Source: Mermis nigrescens (Eukaryota > Nematoda > Enoplea > Mermithida > Mermithidae). Taken from it: a stretch of DNA of 64,000 nt. The stretch is taken from assembly GCA_036768485.1 (NCBI GenBank), contig JAVLUZ010000341.1, positions 1,977,658 to 2,041,657 of the forward strand. The letters run 5' to 3'. The notes beneath the pieces were generated by a model, which ran no database searches, was not told the DNA's origin, and was given only the letters and a program-made list of their open reading frames with translations. Of this stretch, positions 11,904 through 21,562 are shown piece by piece (within the stretch, counting starts at the first letter, position 1; the number at the start of each line of letters is the position of its first letter). The translations under genes were made by a program, and so were the position numbers.

Positions 11904-12160
11904 ATCTGTTTCTTGTGACATAAATAGTAATAAAACTTGATTTGAAAAGGCGCCCCTAACTTTGCATTTGCCATTTACTACTGAATGGAGCAGTCGCTCA
12001 TTATTACTCTTATGCCCACCCCAAGTATGTGTCTGTTATGCAATAATATTTTCCCAGTCTGACTCCTGCCCTGGCACAGCCCCGGCCCCGGCCGGGGATT
12101 TTTTTTCAGCCCCGGTACCACCCGGGCCCCGGCCAAAAAAGTCACCCTGGTCGATCACTA

Positions 12161-12605
12161 GTCCTAACCAGCGTTTTTGAAGTTTATAATTATAACCGTC
12201 AGTAATAAATGGGCATGGAGCTTTAATCTGAGTGGGTTCCCATAATAGGGTGCCATCCTCTAGATTACACCATCCCGCTTCAGGATTACAAGCAGTCAGA
12301 TCTCCCAAATTAGAGCTCATATGTAAGCCATCATATGTAGCTATTTGACCCTTTTGAATTATGGCGTTATCAACACTATTACAAATATCTTTGCAACTAT
12401 ATTGATATTTGACATTTAAAGTTTGATTACTCCGCCAAATATTAGGTTTTACTTGATGTAAAGTTAAACCACGAAACCAATTTGTGCTTATCATCCTTAA
12501 GCATCTATGTTGGCTAATTTTATAAGGTTCCTGGGATTCTCGCACAATTCCTCGGAACCCAAAAATCCTGTATTTGTGCATATAGTGTGTGAAAAAGCGG
12601 TGCAT
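12161..12605 (-). pseudogene. Envelope-like glycoprotein ORF, 3' part (LTR-retroelement relic)
   Basis: Minus-strand reading frame rich in Cys and Trp with regularly spaced Cys, Trp-Glu-Pro and Cys-Pro-Phe groups. These resemble the ectodomain region of envelope-like proteins carried by some invertebrate LTR retroelements. I cannot assign a specific family from sequence alone. It overlaps the preceding minus-strand ORF (12497-13063) in another frame, which suggests a frameshift, and it is cut by the right end of the hAT element at 12160. It is therefore broken. Judged a decayed copy with no functional claim. Confidence 0.45.
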
Positions 12606-13063
12606 TTAAAAGCAGGAATTAAAAGAGCATCTAAATTAGGTGTCCATAAATTTGCAGTAAACGTTTTCACAACATTTTCTGATGAAGGTAGCTTACAATT
12701 CAATTTTGATGGTAAAGAAAAGTGAATTCCAGTAGTATGTGGTTCGCACAGTTGATAAGCTTGAATATTTATGTTAGGCAAAGCAAAATAACAAAGCATG
12801 ATAGTGATTAATATGAAAGTAATAATGATATTAAGCATTATTTCTGGAATTCTGACTGAAAAATAATTATGCTCGTAATTTATTCGTAAATTTCGTCCAT
12901 GATTTCCTCTATTTTCTGGAAATTGATTTATGATCAATGGAGTTTCATGCAAATTATCAACTTTTTCCAATTTTAATATATTTTCATTTGATATGCACGG
13001 ATATTTTGATTTTTCGATGCTTTCAATAGCACAAATGATATCATGCATTACAAGGTTACCCAT
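12497..13063 (-). pseudogene. Envelope-like ORF, 5' part with membrane segment
   Basis: 188-codon minus-strand ORF. A strongly hydrophobic segment of about 20 residues around residues 76-95 (rich in Ile, Leu, Met and Val) would be a signal peptide or membrane anchor. A Cys-containing extracellular-type region follows. It lies directly downstream of the minus-strand gag relic at 13292-14188, in the same orientation. That is where an env-like gene is found in LTR elements once pol is removed. The reading frame changes near 12500-12600. Assignment rests on position and composition, not on a decisive motif. Confidence 0.45.
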
Positions 13064-13291
13064 TTAAGCAGCAGCGCTGATCTTGGACTGCTCTGGATCC
13101 AGGGCCGGGTCGGAACCTTCCTGAATGGCGTATGTCTGGGCTTGACCCTGACCATTCATAGGGTAGTTTCTGCCTCGTTGACCAGACATCAAGCGGTTTC
13201 CACCTTGGCGATTCGATGGTGGAGGGCAATGTTCCAATGAAGCTGATGGCCACTCCCCTCTCCTAGATTCCAGGGTCCGTTCGGGCATGGG

Positions 13292-14188
13292 TCAATTTGA
13301 TCTGTTCGGAGTTCGGGGAAAATTACGGCTTATGTGACCAAATTGTCCGCAGTTATAGCATTGTATTTGTTGCAGTTGCTGTGGCCATGGCAGCATTGTT
13401 GGTGGTTTGGATGGAAAACGTTTGCGGAAATTTTTGTTTGACTGCCGGTGGTAAACAAGCAATGATTTGCAACTGGCTTCCTGCTGCTTATTCATGGCAT
13501 ACAAGCTATTGGACGGCTGCCACTCGGCCTCCAGGCGCAACTGTGTTTCAGCTTGCCGCACCAGCATTTTGGCTTCCTGAAATGTTGTCGGTTTTCTATC
13601 TGAAACGAATCTACAGAAATCGGATTTAGCCCGTCCACGAAGAATCTTCGTGTAATGGCGTCCAATGTGGCTGCACCTACATTGGGATATGCTTGGATCG
13701 CAAGCTGTTGAAGATCCAAAGCATATTTAGTAACCAACTCCCCGGGGCCCCTGACGCCTTGAATGTAATTGCAAGGCTTTGAGCTCCATGTTTTCCTGGG
13801 ACACAAAGCGCTGCCTTAGGCCTTCAACTAAATCATCATAAGTCATTTCCGTGCGTTCTGCGTCCGGAATTGACTCATATGCAATTTCTGCAAAGTCTCG
13901 CAGATAGGTCGGCAACAACAACCTTTTCTTGGCGTCATTCCACCCATTAGCTAATGCTATTCTGCCAAATCGATCCGTCCATGTATCAAAATTTTCATCT
14001 GATTTATCATGGTAGTATTCACCGATAGAAACTTGGTTTCCCGTCCCTACAGGGGCAGGTGCCATTTCAACGGGAGGTTGTAAGTTATCAATCTGTTGTT
14101 GTTGCCAATGAGTTTGTGTAGTTAATCTTTCTACTTCAGTTCTCAACCTTTCTAAAGCATTTCCGCGAGAAATGTTACTCATTTTCAC
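13292..14188 (-). pseudogene. gag relic of a minus-strand LTR retroelement (frameshifted)
   Basis: Three overlapping minus-strand ORFs in successive frames (13727-14188, 13492-13806, 13292-13567) read together as one gag protein. An N-terminal coiled-coil-like Arg/Gln-rich segment (about residues 8-35) comes first. Next is a retrotransposon-gag region with the FDTWTDRFGRIA motif and a QRFV..ENMEL stretch. At the C-terminus is one zinc knuckle, CYNCGQFGHISRNF. The knuckle should be C-x2-C-x4-H-x4-C, but its fourth Cys is Phe (TTT). Two frame changes and the lost metal ligand show it is non-functional. No protease or reverse transcriptase follows; an envelope-like ORF comes next instead. Confidence 0.82.
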
Positions 14189-14547
14189 AAAAATTAGTCA
14201 TGGAAAATGAATATTCGTAAATTTTGAATTCCAAAAGTCACTTTCAGAAGTCCAAATTTGATTAAAATCAAATTAATAAAGTAATCCTGAAGAAAACACG
14301 CATATATTAATTAACTGTTACTGCATTAGATCAAACACTTGGGTCAAAGATTCGAAAAATATAGGTAAAAACAATAAGTAATGATGACTGATAGAGATGT
14401 AGGTTGCAGAGCAAGTACCCATTAAAAAAACAAATACAATAAAAGTACAAAGTTTTATTAAGGGCTAATATGAGGAAAAGTGTATAGTGAGCGAATAAAT
14501 AAGGATAAACAGAGGTTTAGATTAAATAAATTGGATTAATTGTCCAA
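14189..14547. other. Leader between the upstream ORF and gag of the minus-strand retroelement
   Basis: AT-rich sequence with no ORF or motif recognised. Confidence 0.4.
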
Positions 14548-15075
14548 TTAAGTGAGAATTGTGCCAAATATTAGTCCGTTAAAATCACGAGCCGGGTCAT
14601 AGGGCCGCGCCTGGCCCTCATTTGATGTATAAGCGCCATTCCCATTGTTGGCGCGCTCATTTCCGTCGTTGGTGCCTGGCGACCATCCTTGGATTTGGTT
14701 CTGTATCGGCCGACCACGTCCAACGCCGCCTGAATTGCCTAAACGGCAACTCGTCAGCATTTCTTGAGTTTCGGGGCCGCCCTCAGACCATACGGCCCAG
14801 AAAAACAATGCGTCGAGGTCGCAAACCTTGAGAAGGCAAGTAGCCGCCAACTCGTTTGGAATGACCTCTTCCGACAGTAGGTACCAAATGTACCATCTGA
14901 AATAGGCGATCGGCCCATCCTCGTTGCCTATGGCTAGGTCAAATGTGCCGGTTAAATCCCATGCGCCTGTTGTCATTTTGCGGAAAACATCCCCAACGAG
15001 ACGTATTGCCTTGTCTTCGTCTATGCAAAAATGAAGAGGGGCCAGAATGGCCCAAAATTGTATTACGTAGGTCAT
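14548..15075 (-). CDS. Uncharacterised ORF upstream of gag relic
   Basis: 175-codon minus-strand ORF that I do not recognise. It is open throughout and GC-richer than its surroundings. The first half has Trp-rich, helix-like stretches (TGAWDLTGTFDLAIG, FRWYIWYLLSEEVIP). The C-terminal third is a Gly/Asn-rich low-complexity tail (NDGNERANNGNG). It has the same orientation as the gag relic and lies 360 bases upstream of it, inside the interval bounded by the putative LTR end at 16767. It is therefore probably an extra 5' ORF or first gag product of the same element. It could be retroelement-specific or captured. Confidence 0.45.
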   Translation of the reverse strand: MTYVIQFWAILAPLHFCIDEDKAIRLVGDVFRKMTTGAWDLTGTFDLAIGNEDGPIAYFRWYIWYLLSEEVIPNELAATCLLKVCDLDALFFWAVWSEGGPETQEMLTSCRLGNSGGVGRGRPIQNQIQGWSPGTNDGNERANNGNGAYTSNEGQARPYDPARDFNGLIFGTILT

Positions 15076-16766
15076 CAGGGAGTCTAAGGCGCGCTGTTTG
15101 ACCCCTCTGGTGACGACTCGACCTTTAGGAAAAAGATTTTTTTAAAGATTTTAATTTAGGAGAATTAGGCACACAAAAGCAACTCACGTAGTGAAGGGAA
15201 TGTTATGACGGTATTTTTGTGTTTGAAATAATGGTAAATCCATGACATGTTTCTGGAATCAAGAATCGATGATAAATATTAAAATGATTTTCTTTTGTGA
15301 CACCGAATCTTTTCAGAAGACCATGTTCTACTTTTTCTAAATCGCGAAAAATCTGATAAACCCATTTTTTTCGCACATTAACCCAATAACTTTATTCTTT
15401 ATTTCAAGCCCCCGAGTGGTTCTTCGGTTATCCACTCTGAACTTCAGTCAATGATGACTGACAATGCAAACTATGGCACTTCCAAGCGCTGCAACACAAT
15501 CGGTATCATTAAAATTATCACAGTTTTATTAGACAATCAGAATCACTGCAGGTAATTAGGTTACAAAAATTCTTTCCAAGATTGAGGCCTCCAACCACAA
15601 AAACTTATTTTGATGCACCTTTAAGCTTTAGTGGCTCACCGACAAAACAAAATAAACGCCCTTGCAGCAAACAACATGCGCATGTTTTACGAAAAATCAC
15701 ACATTTAGCTAAAATTGGAGCGAAATTCGAATGAATATCGAGAGCACCAGGTCGCTCAAATCATTCGACATTCTTATCACCTACTAGTGATCAGAAATGG
15801 GGCAAAAATATCTCAGAATTTTCCAAATTCTGACAGAAGTTTACTGGAACACAGCATGCCAAAATCTTCAGAGCATAGTTTAAGAATTAGTTCAGATATT
15901 TTCCGATTTAATTTTTTTTCTGGCCTAGATTCGCCGTCGCCTAATTAGAACTTGCACGTAAAAATTTTGAAGCCCTTTTTCTTAACAAATGCCTCGGGGC
16001 TTCTCGCTCATGTATTTCATAATATTACAGCATATACGATAAAGCATAAACTATGCAAAACTTTGACCCAAGGTGAGCAGTACAGTAATTATGCGTATAT
16101 CAGAGGCAAAAGATGAGGAAAATTTACAAAATCCAAAAAAATGTGAGCAGAAATTCGCAAAGAAATAGAATTATTTCCGTATCAAATAAATGCTCGAAAA
16201 TCAGGAAAATAATTCGGGAAGCGCCTCGGAGAAAAACACAAATATACACTAATGCATTTAAAATAGATGCACCATCTACAGTAGTTTCGGCGCAGCATAT
16301 TGCGCTTCTGCCGACAAAATCTTTTAAATAATTCGGCTTAGCATAATGCGCTATTACCGGCTGACAAAGGTAATTAAAAAGAATAATAAAAGAATGGCAC
16401 AATGCCAACACACATTCAATTCGATGAATAAGGTGAGAAATTTCAAACACAATATTCACAGATTTTACAACAAGGAAATAATTATATACATTTTAAAGCT
16501 CACCGAATTTTTTTAGAACAGTAAAAGAAAACTCGGCTAAAATCGGTAAAAAGGCGAATAAAGTCGATTTAAATCTAAAACGACTCTAAATTGTCGTGTT
16601 TTTGATAATCCATTCTATTTAAAATATCAATGTCGGCATAATGGGCGTAATCTAATAGCTAATGGATATATCAACACGATCATCCATTCTGACCGTCGAC
16701 TACTCAATCTATAAAACAAGTCGGGAGGGCCTGGGAGTCCGGAATTTCCCAGATTGCCCCCAAAAA
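15076..16766. other. Long non-coding leader of the minus-strand retroelement
   Basis: No convincing ORF. The right edge at about 16735-16766 reads, on the minus strand, TTTTTGGGGGCAATCTGGGA directly after a GGTTACA end. This matches the layout of an LTR end followed by a tRNA primer-binding site. Confidence 0.4.
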
Positions 16767-16790
16767 TGTAACCCGATGGTCGGTTACATT
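16767..16790 (-). promoter_or_regulatory. Putative 5' LTR edge, minus-strand retroelement
   Basis: On the minus strand, TGTAACCGACCATCGGGTTA ends in TTACA at 16767 and is followed by a GGGGGC primer-site-like run. The 22-base word is itself an inverted repeat (TGTAACC...GGTTACA). The outer LTR boundary and the partner LTR were not found, so the call is tentative. Confidence 0.35.
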
Positions 16791-16948
16791 TAGAGAAATT
16801 TAATAGAATGAGAGCCCTATTTGTGAAAGAATCGAGTACTTATAGTTTCGAAATATAGAACATTCCCATCACCTATTACACATTCAAAAGATACAAAGAA
16901 ACTAGTCTACAAAAACATAAATTGACCCAATTTCACAATATCAGCAGA

Positions 16949-17078
16949 TTCAAATAAGCTACAGCGACCAAACTTTACACAAAAATTATCAAACACCTTC
17001 TGACTCGCATCAATAAAAATAGTGTTGGTCACTGTAGCTTATTTGAATCTACAGTCTTGGTCACTGTAGCTTATTTGA
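16949..17078. repeat. Short inverted and direct repeats (GATTCAAATAAGCTACAG)
   Basis: GATTCAAATAAGCTACAGCG at about 16950 is answered by its reverse complement at about 17029-17049 and again at 17056-17077. One arm is thus followed by two tandem copies of the partner. RNA or DNA through here could fold into a strong hairpin. The repeat lies just upstream of the truncated non-LTR element. Confidence 0.75.
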
Positions 17079-17154
17079 ATCGACTAAAAAACGGTGGCGG
17101 GTAAATTGTATACTAGATCCCACATAATGTGGGTGCAAAAAATCGATAAAAAAA

Positions 17155-18422
17155 CAAAATATAGATGTTGTCTACATTGATTTTGCGAAAGCTTTGGATA
17201 CAGTATGTCATGCCAAACTTTTGCATAAACTGAAAAATTTAGATATTGGGGGTGATATCCTGCTGTGGATTTTGGTCTTTCTGTCTAACCGTAAACAATG
17301 CGTCAAAATAAACTATACATTTTCAAGGTCAATACCAGTACTAAGTGGTGTCCCGCATAGTACAATTTTGGGACCAATACTTTTCCTTGTATATATTAAT
17401 GACCTTCTTGGTGCTCTTCATGAAGACTATATTACATGACCTTCAATGCTTTTCGCAGAGGACGTGAAAATGTTCGGAGTCGTAAACAACATTATGGACT
17501 ATACTAAATTACAAGATGACCTTAATCAGTTACATTTATGGTCAGAGTTGTGGTAATTAAAAATATCCACAGCAAAATGCAACACGTTACATCTAGGAAA
17601 TAAAAACATGTGTGTCGGTTACCATTTAGGAACAACAGATATTCCCGAGAAAACTACATGTAATGATTTGGGCATTTTATTTTCATGGTCTCTTACGTGG
17701 TAGTTTACAAGTCACGTGCATAGCATTAAAGTAAAAGCCTCACAACCGACTAACTTGATTTTACGTTTCTTCAGATCTAAGAATCGAGACTTACTAATCC
17801 GCGCTTTTAAAATTTACATTAGGCCCATATTGGAATACAATAGTCAAATATGGAATCCACATCTACTGAAGGATATAGATGCCTTAGAGTCTGTACAGAG
17901 ATATTTTACACGGCGTCTTTTGGGTCCTAAAGTTACTTATTTAAATAGAATTAAGGAATTTAAATTGGAATCCTTGGAATATCGGCACACCATTTTCGAC
18001 CTTGTTTTTTGCTATAAAATAATCCACCAATCTGTTGGCCTAAATGTTAATGGCTTTTCAAATTGAACCATTCTGTAACAAGGAGGCATTCATTAAAACT
18101 CCAAAAACTACATACTTGTAAAAACTGACTTGGCCAAATATTTTTTTACCAGTAGGATACTTACTTTGTGGAACTCGCTTTCCGACAATGTAACAAAGCC
18201 TACTGCCGCATTATTTAAAAAAGCTATTTCCGAAATCTCATTTCCAGTAAAGGGTCACTCATTAGTGGATTTGGATTAAAAATCCCTTGTGTCCCTTTGT
18301 AGTGCGGCGTTTTTCATTACTGGACAGTTTCGTTATATATTTTGCCGTTGTACCTGTTTAAACTTTTGTGTACAGTATATTGTTTTATCGCTGGCTACAG
18401 TAAATTACATTACATTACATTA
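17155..18422 (+). mobile_element. 5'-truncated non-LTR retrotransposon (Jockey/CR1-like)
   Basis: About 1.27 kb that begins inside the reverse-transcriptase domain. It ends in a short TTACA tandem tail (about 18403-18422), the microsatellite-type 3' end of Jockey/CR1-group elements. The direction is +. 5' truncation is the normal fate of target-primed insertion. A family-A MITE end (CCACGCCCAGGTGTG) follows immediately. Confidence 0.8.
17161..18063 (+). pseudogene. Reverse transcriptase fragment of non-LTR element
   Basis: Conserved RT blocks are read in order. VVYIDFAKALDTVCHAKLL is the first catalytic-Asp block. The fingers/palm segment with SGVPHSTILGPILFLVYIND follows in frame, with S-x-L replaced by S-T-I-L. 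After a stop and a frame change comes LFAEDVKMF, where the usual (Y/F)ADD is FAED. The thumb/C-terminal part (17716-18063) ends with the IRPILEY.SQIWNPHL motif typical of these elements. Several stops, a frame change and the Asp-to-Glu change in the catalytic pair make it inactive. An endonuclease domain would lie upstream and is absent. Confidence 0.85.
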
Positions 18423-18742
18423 AACCCCCCACGCCCAGGTGTGGTCGTAACAGTCTATGTAACTAGCTTTTCCAAATAAAATCAATAGATAGTTATTTCA
18501 AATCATTGAAATCTAAAATTTTCAGCACCAATATGCAATCTACATATAGTCTGATGCTCCAAGAAACCTCGCATATGGACAACATTTATTTTAGTAAATT
18601 TACCTACCTATTTTGACTACAAAAGCAGTTCAAACGCAAATTGCCTATATATATAGGCATAAACTTCAAGAACATTTAATCCCCAAGCTGAGAGATGTGA
18701 TTAAATGCCTTCAGTTAAACTGCAATTACTGTAAACTGTCAG
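18423..18742. other. MITE end fragment and AT-rich DNA
   Basis: The first about 20 bases match the right terminus of family A. The rest is AT-rich with no motif seen. Confidence 0.4.
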
Positions 18743-18751
18743 TTTACTGTT

Positions 18752-18870
18752 GGTTGGCATTGGCAAAAGCGCCAGCCAGCTCCACCTTTTACCCAGCCGA
18801 GGCCAGCGTCAGCGCCACCTTTACCGACTTGGCGATGGTCATGGCCAGAACCAGCACCACGTTTTACCCA
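18752..18870. repeat. Minisatellite fragment (GCCAGC / CACCTTTTACCCA)
   Basis: Three diverged units of the same minisatellite that forms the long array at about 20970-21560: CCACCTTTTACCCA followed by GCCAGCGTCAGCGCC-type words. It is separated from the main array by about 2.1 kb. Confidence 0.75.
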
Positions 18871-19795
18871 CTTGATTCATTCCTTTACAATTTTTCAATG
18901 AAAATAATAATCGACTGTCAAAAGTGGCGTAGAACCACATTATCTTCTGCATCACAAAAACTTAATTTTACGCAAAAAAACGTATGGAATAATTGATTTT
19001 TCGTAAAAAGGAACTATATTTAGCTAAAATTTTCGTTGAAATCGAATGTTATAGTGAACCGCGTATTTTCTGCATTTTGAAAGTTAATTTTGCTCAAAAA
19101 ATTACTCAAATAATTTTGAAATTTTCAGTTAAATACGTTAGTATAGTCTATTCAACATTTAAGATGCCTTCTACCTTCATTTGAATAATTAATGACGGCT
19201 AAACTGGCGAATATGTGTACCGAACGAAAAGTTGCAAGCAGTACATCACTCGATAGAGTTTCTGGAGCTGATTTCAGTAAAAAAAAATTTCGAGTGGGTC
19301 GGCATTATTGATGGATTTACTGTCGTTTAAAGATATCAGATTATCAAGGGGGACTATAGGTATGAAAAAACATCGGAAAATCGAAAAAAACGTAAGTTGC
19401 AAGCAGTACATCAATCGATAGAGATTCTGGAGCTGACTTAAGCAAAAAAAAATTAGGGCTAAACTTTACTATATGGTGTGAACGGAAAACTTGCAGTTGT
19501 ACGTGGAAAGGAACGATATTGATAGAAATGAGGAGGACATGCATAAAGAGAGTGCGGAAAAAAATTTATGAAAAACGGACCAATATTGGTGAAGATAGAG
19601 TAACTCAGGATATAGCTATATTAAAGTGAGGTATTTTACAGTTTACCGAAAATGTTCCGAATTTGGGCTGTAAACATATGTATCTGACATTTTCAAGGTC
19701 GCTGATTACGAAAAAATAACTTTTATTTCACGGAAAAAAATTTTGTTTGAAAATTTTTAAATTTGAAAAAAACAATTTTTCGCATGTTCATCCTG
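18871..19795. other. AT-rich DNA with paired direct repeats
   Basis: No gene. GTTGCAAGCAGTACATCA with its following 25-30 bases occurs at about 19228 and again at about 19395, a direct duplication about 167 bp apart. The phrase GGGTCGGCATT.TTGATGGA at about 19297 recurs at about 20513. Confidence 0.6.
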
Positions 19796-19827
19796 CCTAC
19801 ATAATGTGAAAATTCAAGTTTCTGCTC

Positions 19828-19996
19828 AAATGACGCTTAGGCTTAGGCTTAGTTTATCTGAGAAGGTGTTTTCGGCTGCTTAGGTCGAGGTCGCTCCCGC
19901 TTAGGTCGAGGTCTAGATGCTTAGGTCAACGTATAGATGCTTAGGTCGATGTATAGATGCTCAGGTCGATGTCGATGTATAGATGCTCAGGTCTAA
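19828..19996. repeat. ~20-bp tandem repeat (TATAGATGCTTAGGTCGATG), block 1
   Basis: Begins with CTTAGGCTTAGGCTTAG, then TGCTTAGGTCGAGGTCGCTC, then four to five copies of a 20-mer built on GATGCTTAGGTCGATGTATA. A second, shorter version lies at about 20612-20728 in the same orientation. Confidence 0.85.
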
Positions 19997-20611
19997 GTTG
20001 GGTACATGTTATTCTGCATTCCACTGTTTGAATCTTCAAAGGGTTGAAACTTTAAGATAATCCAAAAATGCCGTTCGAATCGTATTAAAGTAGAAATCTT
20101 CAACTGGATGTAAACAATGCTAAAAATAGTGAAATTAAAAAAAAATTTACTTGAAAATTTGGGCAAAAAATTACAAAAAAATTTTTCTTCAATTTTGGTT
20201 TCCACGCAGTATAACCTAATTTTTTGTAATCTGCGACCTTGAAAACGGCAGGAAAATATTAATTAGTAAAAATTGGAAACCTTTGATAAACTGCTAAAAT
20301 TCCTTAAAGTGGCTCAAAATGGTGAATGTCGGTCGAAGTATGATGTTTGAAGTACCGTAACTCTGTGAGTTTTGTATGGATTTGGTTTATTATTTTTTTC
20401 CGCGTCTTTTAGTGACACAAAGTATCGTTTTTGCGCAATTGTACGGCAATTCTGCCGGAATGGCGCAAAATCGGTTCACACCATATTCTTCAAAAACTCC
20501 AAAATTAGGATTGGGTCGGCATTTTTGATGGAGTTACTGTCGTTTTAAGATTTCATATTACCAACTTGATAAGATATAGGAAAATCTAAGTTTTTGCTTC
20601 TAATATACTTA

Positions 20612-20728
20612 GGTTTAGGCTTAGTATATCTGTAAAGGTGTTTTAAGCTGCTTAGGTCGAGGTCGCTCCCGCTCAGGTCATTGTATAGATGCTTAGGTCG
20701 ATGTATAGATGCTTAGGTCAATGTATAG
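20612..20728. repeat. ~20-bp tandem repeat, block 2
   Basis: Same order of subunits as 19828-19996: a GTTTAGGCTTAG word, TGCTTAGGTCGAGGTCGCTC, then three units of the 20-mer. The two blocks are therefore copies of one larger duplicated segment about 780 bp apart. Confidence 0.8.
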
Positions 20729-20964
20729 AGATTGACACTTCAAATGGCTGTAACTTTTTACTGGAATGAGACCCACGCAAAAATTTTTTTTAAAAATGAT
20801 CGTCTCATTGAGGTCTACCGAAAGGTGTATCACTTGCTAAATTTGGTTAGGTACACATGTTCTGCCAAAAATTCCTTAATGACTATCATTAAGTTCAACC
20901 CTTATTTTGATGTTTCAGAAAAGTTATATAAAACATCTTTGCTAGCTTTGCTGACATCAGCTGG

Positions 20965-21562
20965 GGCAAATGGCTGGTGCTACCTTTTACCCACTTGGCT
21001 GTGGCCAAAGCCAAGCCGAGCGCCAGCACCTCCTTTTACCCAGTTGATGAGGGCCAGCGCCAGCGCCACGCTTACCCAGTTGGCGAGGGCCAGCACCACC
21101 TTTACCCAGTTGGCGAGGGCCAGCGCTAGCGCCATCTTTTACCCATGTGACCAGGGCCAGTGCCAGCGCCACCTTTTACCCAGTTGGTGAGGGCCAGGGC
21201 CAGTGCCACCTTTTACCCAGTTGGCAAGGGCCAGGGCCAGCACCAACGCCACCTTTACCCAGAGGGCAATGGCAAGGGCCAGCGCCACCTTTTACCCAGT
21301 TGGCGAAGGCCAGCGCCAGCGCCACCTTTTACCTATGTGCGCCAGGGCCAGCGCCAGCGCCACCTTTTACCTATGGGCGCCAGGACTAGCGCCACCTCTT
21401 ACCTATGTACGCCAGGGCCAGCGTCAGTGCCACCTTTTACCCAGTTGCCGAGGGTCAGGGCCGGCGCCAGCTCCACCTTTTACCCACTTGGCCATGGCCA
21501 AGGCCAGCGCCATTGCCATTGCCACCTTTTACCCATGTGCGCCAGCGCCACCATTTACTTAT
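20965..21562. repeat. GC-rich minisatellite, ~37-bp unit with 6-bp internal steps
   Basis: About fourteen units of the form CACCTTTTACCCAGTTGGCG followed by AGGGCCAGCGCCAG, ranging from about 26 to 49 bp. Length differences are mainly multiples of six because the internal GCCAGC hexamer varies in number. Two main variants alternate: CCAGTTGGCGAGGGC and CTATGTGCGCCAGGGC. The unit length is not a multiple of three and units shift frame against each other, so the overlapping ORFs are not genes. Confidence 0.92.

Larger units (their letters stand above)
2205..12160 (+). mobile_element. ~10 kb hAT DNA transposon with transposase gene
   Basis: The left terminus begins TAGTGATTGACCGGGGCC and the right terminus, read inward, begins TAGTGATCGACC, so the element has inverted ends of the TAG-type seen in hAT transposons. 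Just inside both ends lie GC-rich arrays of CCGGCC and CCCCGG words (2218-2310 and 12075-12135), probably subterminal transposase-binding repeats. Flanking 8-mers are GTGTTCAC and GTCCTAAC, only 5 of 8 identical, so the TSD is weak or eroded. Inside is a seven-exon transposase gene on the + strand. Its introns host at least one other hAT and several MITEs, which explains the unusual length for a hAT element. It may be autonomous or nearly so, except for a one-base lesion at the exon 4/5 boundary. Confidence 0.85.

Noticed and set aside
12036..12160. Continuation of the envelope-like ORF past 12160
   Set aside because: From 12160 down it reads through the hAT terminus and GC-rich subterminal repeats, so it is not part of that gene.
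19838..19860. Internal telomere
   Set aside because: Fewer than three TTAGGC units, inside a different tandem repeat.
19828..20728. CRISPR-like array from regularly spaced repeats
   Set aside because: Units are contiguous with no unique spacers, and the genome is eukaryotic.
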